From Alteriqipengyuania flavescens (GTDB lineage Bacteria; Pseudomonadota; Alphaproteobacteria; Sphingomonadales; Sphingomonadaceae), in assembly GCF_030406725.1 (NCBI RefSeq), contig NZ_CP129107.1, positions 2,584,501 to 2,648,500 of the forward strand: 64,000 bases of DNA. The letters are read 5' to 3'. The translations under genes were made by a program, and so were the position numbers. The notes under the pieces were generated by a model. It worked only from the letters and a program-made list of their open reading frames with translations, was not told the origin of the DNA and made no database searches. Positions 25,431 through 35,300 of this stretch are shown here, in pieces (within the stretch, counting starts at the first letter, position 1; every line of letters starts with the position of its first letter).

Positions 25431-27248
25431 TCAGTCGCCCGCGCGGTCCACGCGCTGGCCTTGCCCTGCATCGCCCTTCGGCACGTCCATCGTGCGGATG
25501 TGGACGTCGCGCAGCTGGCCGGCGCTGACCGGGCTCGGCGCGCCCATCATCAGGTCCTGCGCCCGCTGGTTGAGCGGGAAGGCAATGACCTCGCGGATAT
25601 TGGGCTCGTCGGCCAGGAGCATGACGATGCGGTCGATGCCGGGGGCGGAGCCGCCGTGCGGCGGGGCGCCCAGCTTGAACGCCTCGATCATGCCGGAAAA
25701 CTCGGCATCCACGGTTGCCTTGTCGTAGCCGGCGATTTCGAAGGCCTTGTACATGATTTCCGGCTTGTGGTTCCGGATCGCGCCGCTCGACAGTTCGTAG
25801 CCGTTGCAGACGATGTCGTACTGCCAGGCGAGGATGTCGAGCGGGTCCTTGTTCTCCAGCGCTTCCATCTCGCCCTGGGGCATGGAGAACGGGTTGTGGC
25901 TGAAATCCACGCGCTTCAGGTCCTCGTCGTATTCGAACATCGGGAAATCGACGATCCAGCAGAACTTGAAGCAGCCTTCCTCGATCAGGCCCAACTCCTC
26001 GCCCACACGGGTGCGCGCGGCACCGGCAAGCTTGGCGGCATCCTCTTCCTTGCCTGCGGCAAAGAACAGGCCGTCGTTCTCGCCAAGGCCGAGCTCTGCG
26101 TAGAGCTTTTCCATGCCTTCGGTGCCGTGGTTCTTGGCGATAGGCCCGCCGAATTCGCCGCCCTTGCGGGTGACGTAGCCGAGGCCGGCAAAGCCTTCCT
26201 TGCGCGCCCAATCGTTCATGTCGTCGAAGAACTTGCGGCTCTTTTCATGCGTGGCCGGCGCGGGGATGACGCGAACGCGGCCACCGCTGCCGACGATCTT
26301 TTCGAACAGGCCGAAGCCTGACGTGGTGAAGTGGTCGGTGACGTCGCTGATGATCAGCGGGTTGCGCAGGTCGGGCTTGTCGGTGCCGTATTTCAGCATC
26401 GCTTCCGCATAGGGAATACGCGGGAATTCGCCCGCCGGGGTCACGCTCTTGCCGCCCGCGAATTCCTCGAACACGCCGGCAAGCACCGGTTCGATCGCCT
26501 GGAAGACGTCTTCCTGCGTCACGAAGCTCATTTCGAAGTCGAGCTGGTAGAATTCAGGCGAACGGTCGGCGCGCAGGTCCTCGTCGCGGAAACACGGCGC
26601 GATCTGGAAATAGCGGTCGAAACCGGCGACCATCAGCAGCTGCTTGAATATCTGCGGGGCCTGCGGCAGCGCATAGAAAGTGCCGGGATGCAAACGGCTG
26701 GGCACGAGGTAATCGCGCGCGCCTTCGGGGCTGGACGCGCCCAGGATCGGCGTCTGGAATTCGCTGAAGCCTTGCGCGATCATCCGCTGGCGCAGGCTGG
26801 TGATGACCCGGTTGCGCAGCATGATGTTGTTGTGGACACGCTCGCGCCGCAGGTCGACGAAGCGGTACTTGAGGCGCGTCTCTTCGGGATAATCTTCCGC
26901 CTGGTTCACGATCAACGGCAGTTCCTCCGCCCGGCTCTGCACTTCGATGCTGCGGGCGAAGACTTCGATCTCGCCCGTCGGCAGGTTGGCGTTCACCGCC
27001 GCGGCATCGCGCGCCTTTACCTCGCCGTCGATCGTGACGACCGATTCCAGCTTGAGCCGTTCCAGAACGGGCAGCGCCTCGCTATCGCTGTCCGCCACGA
27101 TCTGGGTGATGCCGTAATGGTCGCGCAAGTCGACGAACAACACGCCGCCATGGTCGCGCTTGTTGTGTACCCAGCCCGACAGGCGGACGGTTTCGCCGAC
27201 ATCGCTCTTGGTAAGCTGTGCGCAGTTGTGGGTACGATAGGCGTGCAT
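25431..27248 (-). CDS. aspS: Aspartate-tRNA ligase
   Basis: Charges tRNA-Asp, possibly also tRNA-Asn since many alphaproteobacteria use a non-discriminating enzyme. The 605-residue protein begins [12 protein letters not shown], then the OB-fold anticodon domain ([26 protein letters not shown]), the bacterial insertion domain and class II motifs [18 protein letters not shown] and [22 protein letters not shown]. The ATG at 27248 fits the start of the family. The C terminus is a little variable ([15 protein letters not shown]). Confidence 0.96.
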   Translation of the reverse strand: MHAYRTHNCAQLTKSDVGETVRLSGWVHNKRDHGGVLFVDLRDHYGITQIVADSDSEALPVLERLKLESVVTIDGEVKARDAAAVNANLPTGEIEVFARSIEVQSRAEELPLIVNQAEDYPEETRLKYRFVDLRRERVHNNIMLRNRVITSLRQRMIAQGFSEFQTPILGASSPEGARDYLVPSRLHPGTFYALPQAPQIFKQLLMVAGFDRYFQIAPCFRDEDLRADRSPEFYQLDFEMSFVTQEDVFQAIEPVLAGVFEEFAGGKSVTPAGEFPRIPYAEAMLKYGTDKPDLRNPLIISDVTDHFTTSGFGLFEKIVGSGGRVRVIPAPATHEKSRKFFDDMNDWARKEGFAGLGYVTRKGGEFGGPIAKNHGTEGMEKLYAELGLGENDGLFFAAGKEEDAAKLAGAARTRVGEELGLIEEGCFKFCWIVDFPMFEYDEDLKRVDFSHNPFSMPQGEMEALENKDPLDILAWQYDIVCNGYELSSGAIRNHKPEIMYKAFEIAGYDKATVDAEFSGMIEAFKLGAPPHGGSAPGIDRIVMLLADEPNIREVIAFPLNQRAQDLMMGAPSPVSAGQLRDVHIRTMDVPKGDAGQGQRVDRAGD

Positions 27249-27447
27249 CTGTGAACTTTCCAATTCGGGGATTAAGGCGCTAAGGGCGCGGCCGCGTGAT
27301 GGGCGCTCCCTACCAGCGGAACGCGCGCGCTAACAGGGCAAGCCCCGGCTTTTGTCAAGCTCGGGCGCGCCAGACTGGCTTGCGATCCCCCCGACACGGG
27401 GAGCAAGGGCCGATGGGCGGCATACCGCCCGACCAGAGAAAAGACCG

Positions 27448-28638
27448 ATGAAAATCCACGACCTGATTACCGATACCGAAACCCTCGCCGATCTTTGCCA
27501 GCGCCTAGCCAAGTCCGACTTCGTCGCCGTCGACACGGAATTCATGCGCGAGAATACCTATTACCCCCTCCTCTGCCTGGTCCAGATCGGCAACGGGGAA
27601 GAGGCTGCCGCTATCGACCCGCTTGCAGACGGCATCGACCTCAAACCCCTGTGGGACTTGCTCACCGATAACGAGGATGTGCTGAAGGTCTTCCATGCCG
27701 GCGGGCAGGACGTGGAGATCGTCTATAATTTCACTCAGCGGACGCCCCATCCCATCTTCGACACGCAGATCGCGATGATGGCCATCAGCCAGAACGAGCA
27801 GATCGGCTATGCCAACCTGGTCGAAAGCTGGCTCGGCCTCATTATCGACAAGGGCGCCCGCTTCACCGACTGGAGCCGCCGCCCACTGACCGACCGGCAG
27901 ATCGAATATGCCATCGGCGACGTGACGCACCTCGCGAAAATTTTCCCGAAGATGCTGAAAAAGCTGATCAAGACCGATCGCGGCCGCTGGCTGAATGCGG
28001 AAATGGACAAGCTGGCCGATGCGGAAAACTACCGGAACGATCCCGGCGAGGTCTGGCGCCGCATTCGCGCGCCCAGCCGCAACGCGACCGTCCTCGGGCG
28101 GCTGAAGGCGCTCGCCGCCTGGCGGGAGCGGGAGGCGCAGGCCAAGGACATCCCCCGCGGCCGGATCATGCGCGACGAGACGCTGGCCGATATAGCCAGC
28201 CATCCGCCCAAGAAGCAGGCCGACCTTGCGAAGGTTCGCGGCCTTTCCAACGCCTGGCGCGAGAACGACATCGGCCGGCGGATGATGAAGGTCCTGTCGA
28301 ATGCCGAGCCGCTGCCGGACGACGAAATGCCGGAGAAGCGCTCCTCGGGCCGCCCGCTGGGCAAGGAAGGCAAGCTGGTCGGCGACCTGCTCAAGCTGCT
28401 GCTGAAGATCCGCAGCCGGGAAATCGACGTCGCCAGCCGCCTCCTCACCCGTTCCGACGAGATGGAGGCGCTGGCTTCCGGCGAACGGGACCTGCCGATC
28501 CTTGAAGGCTGGCGCTATGAAGTGTTCGGCAAGGATGCGCTGGAACTGGTCGAAGGACGCATGGCCTTCGCGGTGGAAAAGGGTCGCCTCAAGATGACCC
28601 GCATCAACGGCCAAGCGGAAGAGGCCGCGACCGCCTGA
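27448..28638 (+). CDS. rnd: Ribonuclease D
   Basis: A 3'-5' exoribonuclease that trims tRNA and other small RNA. The 396-residue protein has the DEDDy exonuclease motifs VAVDTEFMRE, KVFHAGGQDVEIVY and the YAIGDVTHL tyrosine/aspartate motif, followed by an HRDC domain at about 205-285 and a second C-terminal helical region. Length is typical of the bacterial enzyme. ATG at 27448 is followed at once by the family start KIHDLITDTETL. Divergent from aspS across 199 bases; oxyR starts 4 bases after its stop. Confidence 0.95.
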   Translation: MKIHDLITDTETLADLCQRLAKSDFVAVDTEFMRENTYYPLLCLVQIGNGEEAAAIDPLADGIDLKPLWDLLTDNEDVLKVFHAGGQDVEIVYNFTQRTPHPIFDTQIAMMAISQNEQIGYANLVESWLGLIIDKGARFTDWSRRPLTDRQIEYAIGDVTHLAKIFPKMLKKLIKTDRGRWLNAEMDKLADAENYRNDPGEVWRRIRAPSRNATVLGRLKALAAWREREAQAKDIPRGRIMRDETLADIASHPPKKQADLAKVRGLSNAWRENDIGRRMMKVLSNAEPLPDDEMPEKRSSGRPLGKEGKLVGDLLKLLLKIRSREIDVASRLLTRSDEMEALASGERDLPILEGWRYEVFGKDALELVEGRMAFAVEKGRLKMTRINGQAEEAATA

Positions 28639-28642
28639 TCCG

Positions 28643-29539
28643 ATGTCCACCTATTTGCCCACGCTGAAGCAGCTGCAGTATCTCGTAGCGCTGCATGAAC
28701 ACGGCCACTTCGGCCGCGCGGCCGAAGCGGTGTTCGTGTCGCAGTCGACCCTCTCGGCAGGTATTCGCGAACTGGAATCGCTCCTCGGCGTGACGCTGGT
28801 GGAGCGCAGCCGGCGGGTGGTGCGCTTCACCGGTCTTGGCACTGCGGTAGTCGCAAAAGCGCACCGCGTGCTGCGTGAGGCGGAGGAATTGTCCGACCTG
28901 GTCCAGGCCGCCGGCGCGCCGCTGTCGGGCGAAATGCGTCTCAGCGTGATCCCCACCATCGCGCCCTTCGTGCTTCCTCGCCTGCTGCCGCGCCTCAAGC
29001 AGGAACGGCCCGGCCTCAAGCTGTTCCTGCGCGAGGAACCGAGTGCTGCGGCAATGGAATCGCTCCAGCACGGGCGCGCGGATTGCGTGCTGCTGGCCCT
29101 GCCCTACCCCATCGGCGAGGCGGCTTATGAGGAGATCGAGGCCGATCGCCTGTTCGCCGCCTTTCCCGAAGGCCAGCCGGGCAATCTGCCCGATGAGGTC
29201 GATCCCGCGATCATCGAGGAAGGCACGCTGCTGTTGCTGGAAGACGGGCACTGCCTGAAGGACCATGCCCTTGCCGCCTGCAACCGTCCCGAATTGCGCG
29301 ACAGCGCCACCATGATCGGCACCAGCCTGCACACGCTGGTGCAAATGGTCGACAACGGGCTCGGCGTCACGATGCTGCCCGAAATGGCCATCGACGCGGG
29401 GATCCTGCACGAAACCAGCGTGGTCGCCCGCCCGCTGGAAGGCGACGGCGCAGTGCGCCATATTGCCCTGGTCTGGCGCAAGAATTCACCGCGCGAGGAC
29501 GATTTCCGCTTGCTGGCCGAAGAGTTACGCGCGGGGTAA
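28643..29539 (+). CDS. oxyR: Peroxide-sensing LysR-type regulator OxyR
   Basis: LysR-family regulator that senses hydrogen peroxide through a disulfide. The 298-residue protein has the N-terminal HTH (LKQLQYLVALHEHGHFGRAAEA, with SQSTLSAGIRELE) and the redox pair in LEDGHCLKDHALAACNRP: Cys204 and Cys213, the same spacing as E. coli OxyR Cys199 and Cys208. It follows rnd by 4 bases, probably one mRNA. The usual targets (katG, ahpC) are not next to it. Confidence 0.94.
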   Translation: MSTYLPTLKQLQYLVALHEHGHFGRAAEAVFVSQSTLSAGIRELESLLGVTLVERSRRVVRFTGLGTAVVAKAHRVLREAEELSDLVQAAGAPLSGEMRLSVIPTIAPFVLPRLLPRLKQERPGLKLFLREEPSAAAMESLQHGRADCVLLALPYPIGEAAYEEIEADRLFAAFPEGQPGNLPDEVDPAIIEEGTLLLLEDGHCLKDHALAACNRPELRDSATMIGTSLHTLVQMVDNGLGVTMLPEMAIDAGILHETSVVARPLEGDGAVRHIALVWRKNSPREDDFRLLAEELRAG

Positions 29540-29617
29540 GCAAACCTGCGTATTAACCTTTTGTCAGCCCCGATCCTGCTATTCCGGAACGTGGGGCAGC
29601 ACAGGGGTTAAGGGCAC

Positions 29618-29980
29618 ATGCGTTCGTACAATCGCTTCACAACCGATCACACGGTCCATTTCGAGACCGAGACGCAAAGCGGCAGCGCCGCGCTCTACAA
29701 CTTGTCGAGCGGCGGTTGCATGATCGAATTGTCGGACACCGAAGCCGAGGAAGGCGCACCGCTGATCGTGACGCTGAAGGAAGGCGTCGAGATGCCCGGC
29801 CATATCGTCTGGCGGATCGGCAAGAATGCCGGGATCAAGTTCGAAATGCCGCTGCACTCCAAGGTGGTCGAGACCTTCGGATATGACGAGGACGAAGTGT
29901 TCGACCGCAACGATCCGCGCGACCGCTTCGGCATCCCGCTGGTGGAAACCCGTAAGACCGGTTCCGGCTACATGGGCTGA
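29618..29980 (+). CDS. PilZ domain protein
   Basis: A 120-residue single PilZ domain, a c-di-GMP effector. The two ligand motifs are both present: RSYNR (Arg2, Arg6, the RxxxR motif) and NLSSGG (Asn28, Ser30, Gly33, the N/DxSxxG motif), so binding is likely. An acidic C-terminal tail (YDEDEVFDRNDPRDRF) follows. Its 3' end overlaps the convergent DUF6151-like gene by 13 bases. Output is unknown. Confidence 0.92.
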   Translation: MRSYNRFTTDHTVHFETETQSGSAALYNLSSGGCMIELSDTEAEEGAPLIVTLKEGVEMPGHIVWRIGKNAGIKFEMPLHSKVVETFGYDEDEVFDRNDPRDRFGIPLVETRKTGSGYMG

Positions 29981-30606
29981 CCGGAAACCGTACGGCTTTC
30001 GCAGAACCCGCCTGCGCGCGAGTCGGCCAGTTTCCGTTCTTCTCTGGTGAGCAGGTGGGGCCGCGCGATCGGCCGGCCCTCCGCATCGAAAAAAGCCCCC
30101 GTTCGTCCCTTGCGCTGCCATTTGTCGCACAGGATCCGCCCGAATACCCGCGCGATCATTTTCAGCGCGCCACCCGTTTTCAGCCCCGACGTGTCCCCGC
30201 AACCGCTCTCCGTGAACACATGCACCGGATCACCGGCGGCGGCGGGGGTCTCGCCTTTCAGCGGATAAGCGATCAGCGAAAGGAACGGCCACTTGCCGTC
30301 CATCATCGTGTTGGCGATCGGGGTGCGGCACTCGCGGCAATACCAGCGGAGCAGCTTGCCATCCGTCACGCGGACGCTGGCGAGGCTTTCCTCGCCCTTA
30401 TCAATTTGCAGGCCAAAGGCGCGGGTCTGCACCAGCGGCGTTCCCGCATAATCGTCCAGCACGCGATCGCCCTTGTCCAAGTGATGCACGAAAGCCTGGC
30501 AATCGCGGCAATGGCAGACGAGCCAGCTTCCCTCCGCCGCCGCTTCGGCGGACAGCTTGCCGCCGATCGCACCACAATCGCATTCGAGGATGAGGTCGCC
30601 GGCCAC
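29968..30606 (-). CDS. GFA-like zinc protein (DUF6151 type)
   Basis: A 212-residue protein with a glutathione-dependent formaldehyde-activating-like zinc fold: LECDCGAIGGKL, CHCRDCQAFVHHL and YCRECRTPIANT supply cysteine clusters in the order of GFA proteins, but the protein is longer and closer to the DUF6151 group. The function is unknown; no true GFA activity should be assumed. It follows pgsA on the same strand with a 4-base gap and overlaps the pilZ gene end. Confidence 0.8.
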   Translation of the reverse strand: MAGDLILECDCGAIGGKLSAEAAAEGSWLVCHCRDCQAFVHHLDKGDRVLDDYAGTPLVQTRAFGLQIDKGEESLASVRVTDGKLLRWYCRECRTPIANTMMDGKWPFLSLIAYPLKGETPAAAGDPVHVFTESGCGDTSGLKTGGALKMIARVFGRILCDKWQRKGRTGAFFDAEGRPIARPHLLTREERKLADSRAGGFCESRTVSGQPM

Positions 30607-30610
30607 AGGG

Positions 30611-31204
30611 TCAGTCCATGTGCTTCAGGCCGACCCTCAGGTAATCCCAACCGGTGATGACCGTCAGGATGGCTGCGGCCCACAGGCTCCACAGTCCGAC
30701 CATGTGCGGCACGTTGAACGTGAATTCGCCCAGCGTCATCATCCAGCGCGGCAGGCCGCCTGCAAGGATCAGCGAGCCAAGCGATAGCATCTGGAAGGTC
30801 GTCTTCCACTTGGCGAGGCGACTGACAGGGACCGAAACCTGTATGCCGCCGAGGAATTCGCGGAGACCGCTCACCGCGATCTCGCGGATCAGGATCACCA
30901 ACCCGGCGATCACGTGGAAGTCGCCCACCAGCGGGCCGCGCAGCCAGCCTTGCGCCGTCAGCACCAGGATGACGGCGGCCACCATGATCTTGTCGGCGAT
31001 GGGATCGAGGAAGGCACCCAGCTTGCTGACCGTGCCGCTCGAGCGCGCCAGCATCCCGTCGAAGTAATCGGTGATCCCCATCAGGCTGTAGAGACCGAAG
31101 GCAAGCAGGTAGCCCAGTTCCCACCCCGGCCACCACAGCAGCGCGACGAGGAACGGCACCGCGAAGATGCGGCTCATGGTGAGGATGTTCGGCAGGGACA
31201 GCAT
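30611..31204 (-). CDS. pgsA: CDP-diacylglycerol-glycerol-3-phosphate 3-phosphatidyltransferase
   Basis: Makes phosphatidylglycerol phosphate in the inner membrane. The 197-residue protein has several membrane helices and the CDP-alcohol phosphotransferase signature DG..AR......G...D...D at FDGMLARSSGTVSKLGAFLD and PIADK, giving all the metal-binding aspartates. The start MLSLPNILTMSRIFAVP is typical of PgsA. Confidence 0.95.
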   Translation of the reverse strand: MLSLPNILTMSRIFAVPFLVALLWWPGWELGYLLAFGLYSLMGITDYFDGMLARSSGTVSKLGAFLDPIADKIMVAAVILVLTAQGWLRGPLVGDFHVIAGLVILIREIAVSGLREFLGGIQVSVPVSRLAKWKTTFQMLSLGSLILAGGLPRWMMTLGEFTFNVPHMVGLWSLWAAAILTVITGWDYLRVGLKHMD

Positions 31205-31317
31205 CGACTGCGACCCCTAGCGCGCCAGGCCGCCGGGCAAAAGCCGCGAGTAATCACTTGTCCCGCGTCATCTTGCCGCTACGGTCGCGCACACTTCAGG
31301 GGCTACCAAGGGCGCGC

Positions 31318-32649
31318 ATGTCGACCACAACCGAACTCTTACGCGCACGGCGTTTCCTGCCGCTGTTCGTCACCCAGCTGTTCAACGCCTTCAACGACAA
31401 TGTCTACAAGACGACGATGGTCCTCTTCGTCGTCTACACCGTCTATAATTCGGCGGAGACGGAGACGATGTTCTCCAGCCTCGCCTCGGGGCTGTTCATC
31501 CTGCCCTTCTTCCTGTTGTCCGCCCTTGCCGGCCAGCTCGCCGACCTGCGGGACAAGGCGCGACTGATCCGGTGGATCAAGTTTGCCGAGATCCTGCTGA
31601 TGTCGGTGGGCGCGGTCGGCCTGTTCCTGGCCTGGCGCGGCATCGCGGTGGACACGGTGGCGATCCCGCTACTGCTCGCGACCCTGTTCGGCACCGGGGT
31701 GCAATCGGCATTCTTCGGGCCGATCAAGTACGCGATCCTGCCCCAGCACCTGAAGCCGGGGGAAGTGCTGGCCGGCACCGGGCTGGTCGAGGCCGGGACC
31801 TACATCGCCATCATGGGCGGCGTCATCCTTGCCGGCCTGCTGTCCGAAGCGATCGAGATTGCCGCCTATGCCATCATCGCCTTCGCGCTGATCGGTTATG
31901 CCGTGTCGCGCCAGGTTCCCACCGCCCCGCCCATGGGCACGCAGGAAACGATCGACTTCAATCCCTTTACCTCCTCATGGCGGCTGGTGCGCGACACCGT
32001 CCACAACCGCGAGGTGTGGTTCGCCATCCTCGCCATCAGCTTCTTCTGGACCATCGGCAGCGTGCTGTTCATCCAGTTTCCCCCGCTGGCGAAGAACGTC
32101 CTGATGGCCGATCCGAAGGTGGCGAGCCTGTTCCTCGTCTTCTTCTCCATCGGCGTGGCGATCGGCTCGGTCGCGGTGAATATGCTCCTGAAAGGCGAGG
32201 TTTCCGCCCGCTACGCACCGGCGTCGGTCGCCGCGATGGGCGCGATGGTGGCCGTATTCTACTTCGTGTGCCGGGCGTGGAATGCCGGGCTGCGCAGCCA
32301 GGAATTGATGGATGTCTCCACCTTCCTCTCCTACCCGCTGGCGTGGGTGGTGTTGGGGAGCCTGCTGCTGATCGCGATCTTCGGCGGGATGTTCGTGGTG
32401 CCGCTCTACGCGTTCCTCACCACGCGCGTGCCCGCGAATGTCACCAGCCGAACGGTCGCGGCGAACAACATCGTCAATTCCGGTGCGATGGTCTTCGGAT
32501 CGGTGCTGGCGTTTGCCCTGAGCACGATCGGAGTTCCGCTGGCCGAGCAGGTCCTGCTGTCGAGCGCGATGTGCCTCGTTTCGATCTGGCTAGGCTATCG
32601 GCTGCTGGTGGCTGAGCGCGCTGCCCGGCCTGTCCGTCAGGCGATGTAG
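31318..32649 (+). CDS. MFS transporter, lysophospholipid transporter (LplT)-like
   Basis: A 443-residue major facilitator with about 12 membrane helices, resembling LplT: it begins RRFLPLFVTQLFNAFNDNVYKT and has LADLRDKARLIRW after helix 2 and FGPIKYAILPQHLKPGEVLAG, the motifs of the lysophospholipid flippase group. In E. coli LplT works with the acyltransferase Aas, but no acyltransferase domain follows here, so the partner must be elsewhere. The ATG at 31318 is preferred; a longer frame begins at 31258. Its 3' end overlaps a small convergent gene by 13 bases. Confidence 0.85.
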   Translation: MSTTTELLRARRFLPLFVTQLFNAFNDNVYKTTMVLFVVYTVYNSAETETMFSSLASGLFILPFFLLSALAGQLADLRDKARLIRWIKFAEILLMSVGAVGLFLAWRGIAVDTVAIPLLLATLFGTGVQSAFFGPIKYAILPQHLKPGEVLAGTGLVEAGTYIAIMGGVILAGLLSEAIEIAAYAIIAFALIGYAVSRQVPTAPPMGTQETIDFNPFTSSWRLVRDTVHNREVWFAILAISFFWTIGSVLFIQFPPLAKNVLMADPKVASLFLVFFSIGVAIGSVAVNMLLKGEVSARYAPASVAAMGAMVAVFYFVCRAWNAGLRSQELMDVSTFLSYPLAWVVLGSLLLIAIFGGMFVVPLYAFLTTRVPANVTSRTVAANNIVNSGAMVFGSVLAFALSTIGVPLAEQVLLSSAMCLVSIWLGYRLLVAERAARPVRQAM

Positions 32650-32840
32650 GCGGACACGCCGAACAGGCAGGCGCAATAGGCCATCATGAAATGGCGGATG
32701 TCTTCCGCCTCGATTCGCCAAGGCATGCGGCTCGGCACGGGCTCGGCCTCCTCACCGCTGCGCGCAAAGACATGCGGCGGCAGGCTGGCGCGGAACGGGT
32801 GGCGGGCTGCTTCGGTGGTGAGTGTGAGTGAGCGTCTCAT
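32637..32840 (-). CDS. Small protein of unknown function
   Basis: A 67-residue frame (MRRSLTLTTEAARHPFRAS then PRMPWRIEAEDIRHFMMAYC) with a hydrophobic C-terminal helix (MAYCACLFGVSAYIA). Codon use is like the neighbours. I do not recognise it. It overlaps the 3' end of the convergent MFS gene by 13 bases and starts just after a palindrome. Small membrane-associated proteins of this kind are common in related genomes, but the call rests only on length and composition. Confidence 0.5.
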   Translation of the reverse strand: MRRSLTLTTEAARHPFRASLPPHVFARSGEEAEPVPSRMPWRIEAEDIRHFMMAYCACLFGVSAYIA

Positions 32841-32843
32841 AAC

Positions 32844-32861
32844 GAAGGTGTTAACGCCTTC
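32844..32861. promoter_or_regulatory. 18-base palindrome before the small ORF
   Basis: GAAGGTGTTAACGCCTTC is a palindrome with eight of nine base pairs matched. It lies 3 bases from the ATG of the 67-residue frame and about 120 bases from the start of the thiamine-diphosphate enzyme. It could be an operator for either, or a pause in the small gene's leader. Confidence 0.3.
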
Positions 32862-32977
32862 TTTACGATAATGGCCACGGCAGGAAATCCACCGTCGCAG
32901 GACGGGACATTAAGGCTGATCGTTCACGCTGAAGATGGCGGATTGCCGTTGCGAAGGGGCGGCGCTAGGGCGCTGGC

Positions 32978-34630
32978 ATGAGCGAAAACCAGACCGCGGC
33001 CGCCCTCCTCGTCGACAGCCTGATCGAACAGGGCTGCGACCGCATTTTCACCGTGCCGGGCGAAAGCTTCCTCGCCGTGCTCGACGCGCTGCATGACCGC
33101 GAAGGGATCGACGTCATCACCTGCCGGCAGGAAGGCGGGGCAGCGTTCATGGCCTGCGCGGACGGAGCGATGACGGGCCGCCCCGGCATCTGCTTTGCCA
33201 CCCGCGGCCCGGGCGCGACCAACGCCAGCATTGGCGTCCATGTCGCGATGCAGGATTCGCAGCCGATGATCCTGTTCGTCGGCGATGTCGGCCGCCCCAT
33301 GCGCGACCGCGAAGGCTTCCAGGAAATCGACTTTCCCGCCTTTTTCGGCCCCATCTGCAAATGGGCCGCGCGGATCGACGATCCCGCCCGCGTGCCCGAA
33401 TATATCGCCCGGGCCTATGCCACGGCCATGAACGGTCGCCCCGGCCCGGTTGTCCTCGCCCTTCCGGAAGACATGCTGGTGGAAGAGGTCGCTGGCGCGC
33501 CGCGGCCGATGGTCACCCGCCCCGCGCAGGCCGCCTGTCCCGACGCGATGGGTGCGTTGATGGCGATGATCGGCGATGCGGCCTCCCCCGTTGCAATCGT
33601 CGGCGGCGCAGGGTGGAACGCGCGGACCCGCGAGTATTTCACCCAGTTCGCCGAGCGGATCGGCCTGCCGGTCGCCACCGCTTTCCGCCGGCAGGACGCG
33701 ATCCCGGCCAGCAGCCCGGTCTATGCAGGCGCACTCGGCTACGGCCCCAATCCCAAGCTGGTGGAACGCGTGAAGAACGCCGACCTCGTCCTCGTCGTCG
33801 GCGCCCGCCTGGGCGAGGCGACGACGGACGGTTACACCGTCGTGACGCCCAACCATCCCGGCCAGATCCTGATCCACGTCCATCCCGATCCGGAAGAGCT
33901 CGACAGCGTCTATCGCGCCGATCTGGCCCTGTGCTGCGATACGGCCGAGTTCGCCGAAACCGCGGCGCTGTGGGATGACGACATCTTGTCCTTCGATGCC
34001 GGCGCGCAGGCCAATCGCGAATGGTCGGAATGGGCGACACCGCAGCCGGGCGAAGCAAAGCTCGATCTCGGCATGGCAGTGGGTGCGATGGTGGAGCATT
34101 GGCCGGAAGATACGATCGTCTGCAACGGCGCGGGCAATTTCGCCGGCTGGTGGCATCGCTTCTGGCGCTATCGTGCGCACCCTTCGCAGCTGGCCCCGAC
34201 CTGCGGCGCGATGGGGTACGGCGTGCCCGCAGCGGTTGCCGCCGCCCGCCGTTTCCCGGACCGGCAAGTCGTCGCGGTGGCGGGTGATGGGGACTTCCTG
34301 ATGAACGGGCAGGAGTTGGCAACCGCAGCGCAATACGGCCTCGACCTCACCGTCATCGTGGTCGACAATTCGGCCTACGGCACGATCCGCATGCACCAGG
34401 AGCGCGAGCATCCCGGCCGCATCTCGGCGACCACCCTTGCCAATCCCGATTTCGCGGCTTTCGGCGCGTCCTTCGGCGCATGGTCGGTCCGCGTGGAAAC
34501 CACCGAGGAAATGCTGGCTGCGCTGGACGAAGCGCGTGGACGCAGCGGCCTGCGCCTCATCCATGCCGTCACGGATATCGAATATATCGCAGCCTCCGGC
34601 GCCACGATCAGCGGGCTGCGCGGCAAGTAG
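32978..34630 (+). CDS. Thiamine-diphosphate enzyme, acetolactate synthase-like
   Basis: A 550-residue three-domain ThDP enzyme. It has the catalytic glutamate in CRQEGGAAFMAC (Glu52), the GPGATNASIG segment and the cofactor motif GDGDFLMNGQEL with Asn464 (GDG-X26-N). It is full length for the acetolactate synthase/pyruvate oxidase/benzoylformate decarboxylase group, but has no regulatory subunit beside it, which argues against IlvB; the substrate is unknown. A terminator-like hairpin follows 14 bases after the stop. Confidence 0.85.
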   Translation: MSENQTAAALLVDSLIEQGCDRIFTVPGESFLAVLDALHDREGIDVITCRQEGGAAFMACADGAMTGRPGICFATRGPGATNASIGVHVAMQDSQPMILFVGDVGRPMRDREGFQEIDFPAFFGPICKWAARIDDPARVPEYIARAYATAMNGRPGPVVLALPEDMLVEEVAGAPRPMVTRPAQAACPDAMGALMAMIGDAASPVAIVGGAGWNARTREYFTQFAERIGLPVATAFRRQDAIPASSPVYAGALGYGPNPKLVERVKNADLVLVVGARLGEATTDGYTVVTPNHPGQILIHVHPDPEELDSVYRADLALCCDTAEFAETAALWDDDILSFDAGAQANREWSEWATPQPGEAKLDLGMAVGAMVEHWPEDTIVCNGAGNFAGWWHRFWRYRAHPSQLAPTCGAMGYGVPAAVAAARRFPDRQVVAVAGDGDFLMNGQELATAAQYGLDLTVIVVDNSAYGTIRMHQEREHPGRISATTLANPDFAAFGASFGAWSVRVETTEEMLAALDEARGRSGLRLIHAVTDIEYIAASGATISGLRGK

Positions 34631-34643
34631 CGCGCACAAAAAA

Positions 34644-34677
34644 GAAAGAGCCGCCTCCCGAAAGGAGCGGCTCTTTC
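34644..34677. terminator. Bidirectional terminator-like hairpin
   Basis: An 11-base-pair stem (GAAAGAGCCGC with GCGGCTCTTTC) closes over an inner CTCC/GGAG stem and CGAAA loop. An A-run precedes it at 34637-34643, which is a T-run on the minus strand, and CTCTTTC follows. It separates the ThDP-enzyme gene from the convergent EVE gene and can serve both. Confidence 0.85.
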
Positions 34678-34791
34678 CGTTGAAACCGAACGGTCGGCAG
34701 AAGTGGTATCGCCGGACCAGTCTAACGGTTTCAATCGATCAACGCGCACCCTGACCGTTGGTTTCCGCGCCTGTACTCGGTTCGTCGCAAA

Positions 34792-35208
34792 TTACACGCC
34801 GGCCAGCGACATGATCACGGACCATTCCTCCGGCTTGATCTCCGCCACCGACAGGCGGGACTGGCTCACCAGTTCGCAATCCTCCAGCGCGGGTTCGGCC
34901 TTGATCTGCTTCAGCGTGACCGGGCTCGGCAGCTTGGTTTTCGGCTTCACCTTCACGGCGGCCCACTTGCCGGTATCGTCCGTGGGGTCGGTGATGCCGG
35001 CCACGCTCACCTCGCAAATGCCGACAATCTCCAGCCCTTCGCGCGAGTGGTAAAAGAACGCCTGGTCCCCCACTTCCATCGCCGCCAGGTTGTTCTTCGC
35101 GCGGTGGTTGCGAACGCCGTCCCACGTGCCTTCCTTTTCCGCGACAAGATCGTCCCAGCTGTACTTGAACGGTTCGGATTTCAGCAGCCAGTAGCGTTTC
35201 GCCATCAT
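34792..35208 (-). CDS. EVE domain protein
   Basis: A 138-residue EVE (ASCH/PUA-like) protein. It starts KRYWLLKSEPFKYSWDDL and continues WDGVRNHRAKNNLAAMEVGDQAFFYHS, with KTKLPSPVTL and RLSVAEIKPEEW typical of the domain. EVE proteins bind modified bases in RNA or DNA; this one is not near a restriction system. Two ATGs in a row are preceded by GGAGGAG. The 3' end lies 114 bases from a shared terminator. Confidence 0.9.
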   Translation of the reverse strand: MMAKRYWLLKSEPFKYSWDDLVAEKEGTWDGVRNHRAKNNLAAMEVGDQAFFYHSREGLEIVGICEVSVAGITDPTDDTGKWAAVKVKPKTKLPSPVTLKQIKAEPALEDCELVSQSRLSVAEIKPEEWSVIMSLAGV

Positions 35209-35300
35209 ATCTCCTCGTGCCCGGGCGGGCGGAAAGCTCGTGTTAACCAGAATTTCAACTCCTTGCGCGATATCCTGCGGACACGTGCAAGGGGGTACGA

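Noticed and set aside
30606-30611. GFA activity for the DUF6151-like protein
   Set aside because: It has cysteine clusters like GFA but is longer and differs in the middle; family likeness does not prove the activity.
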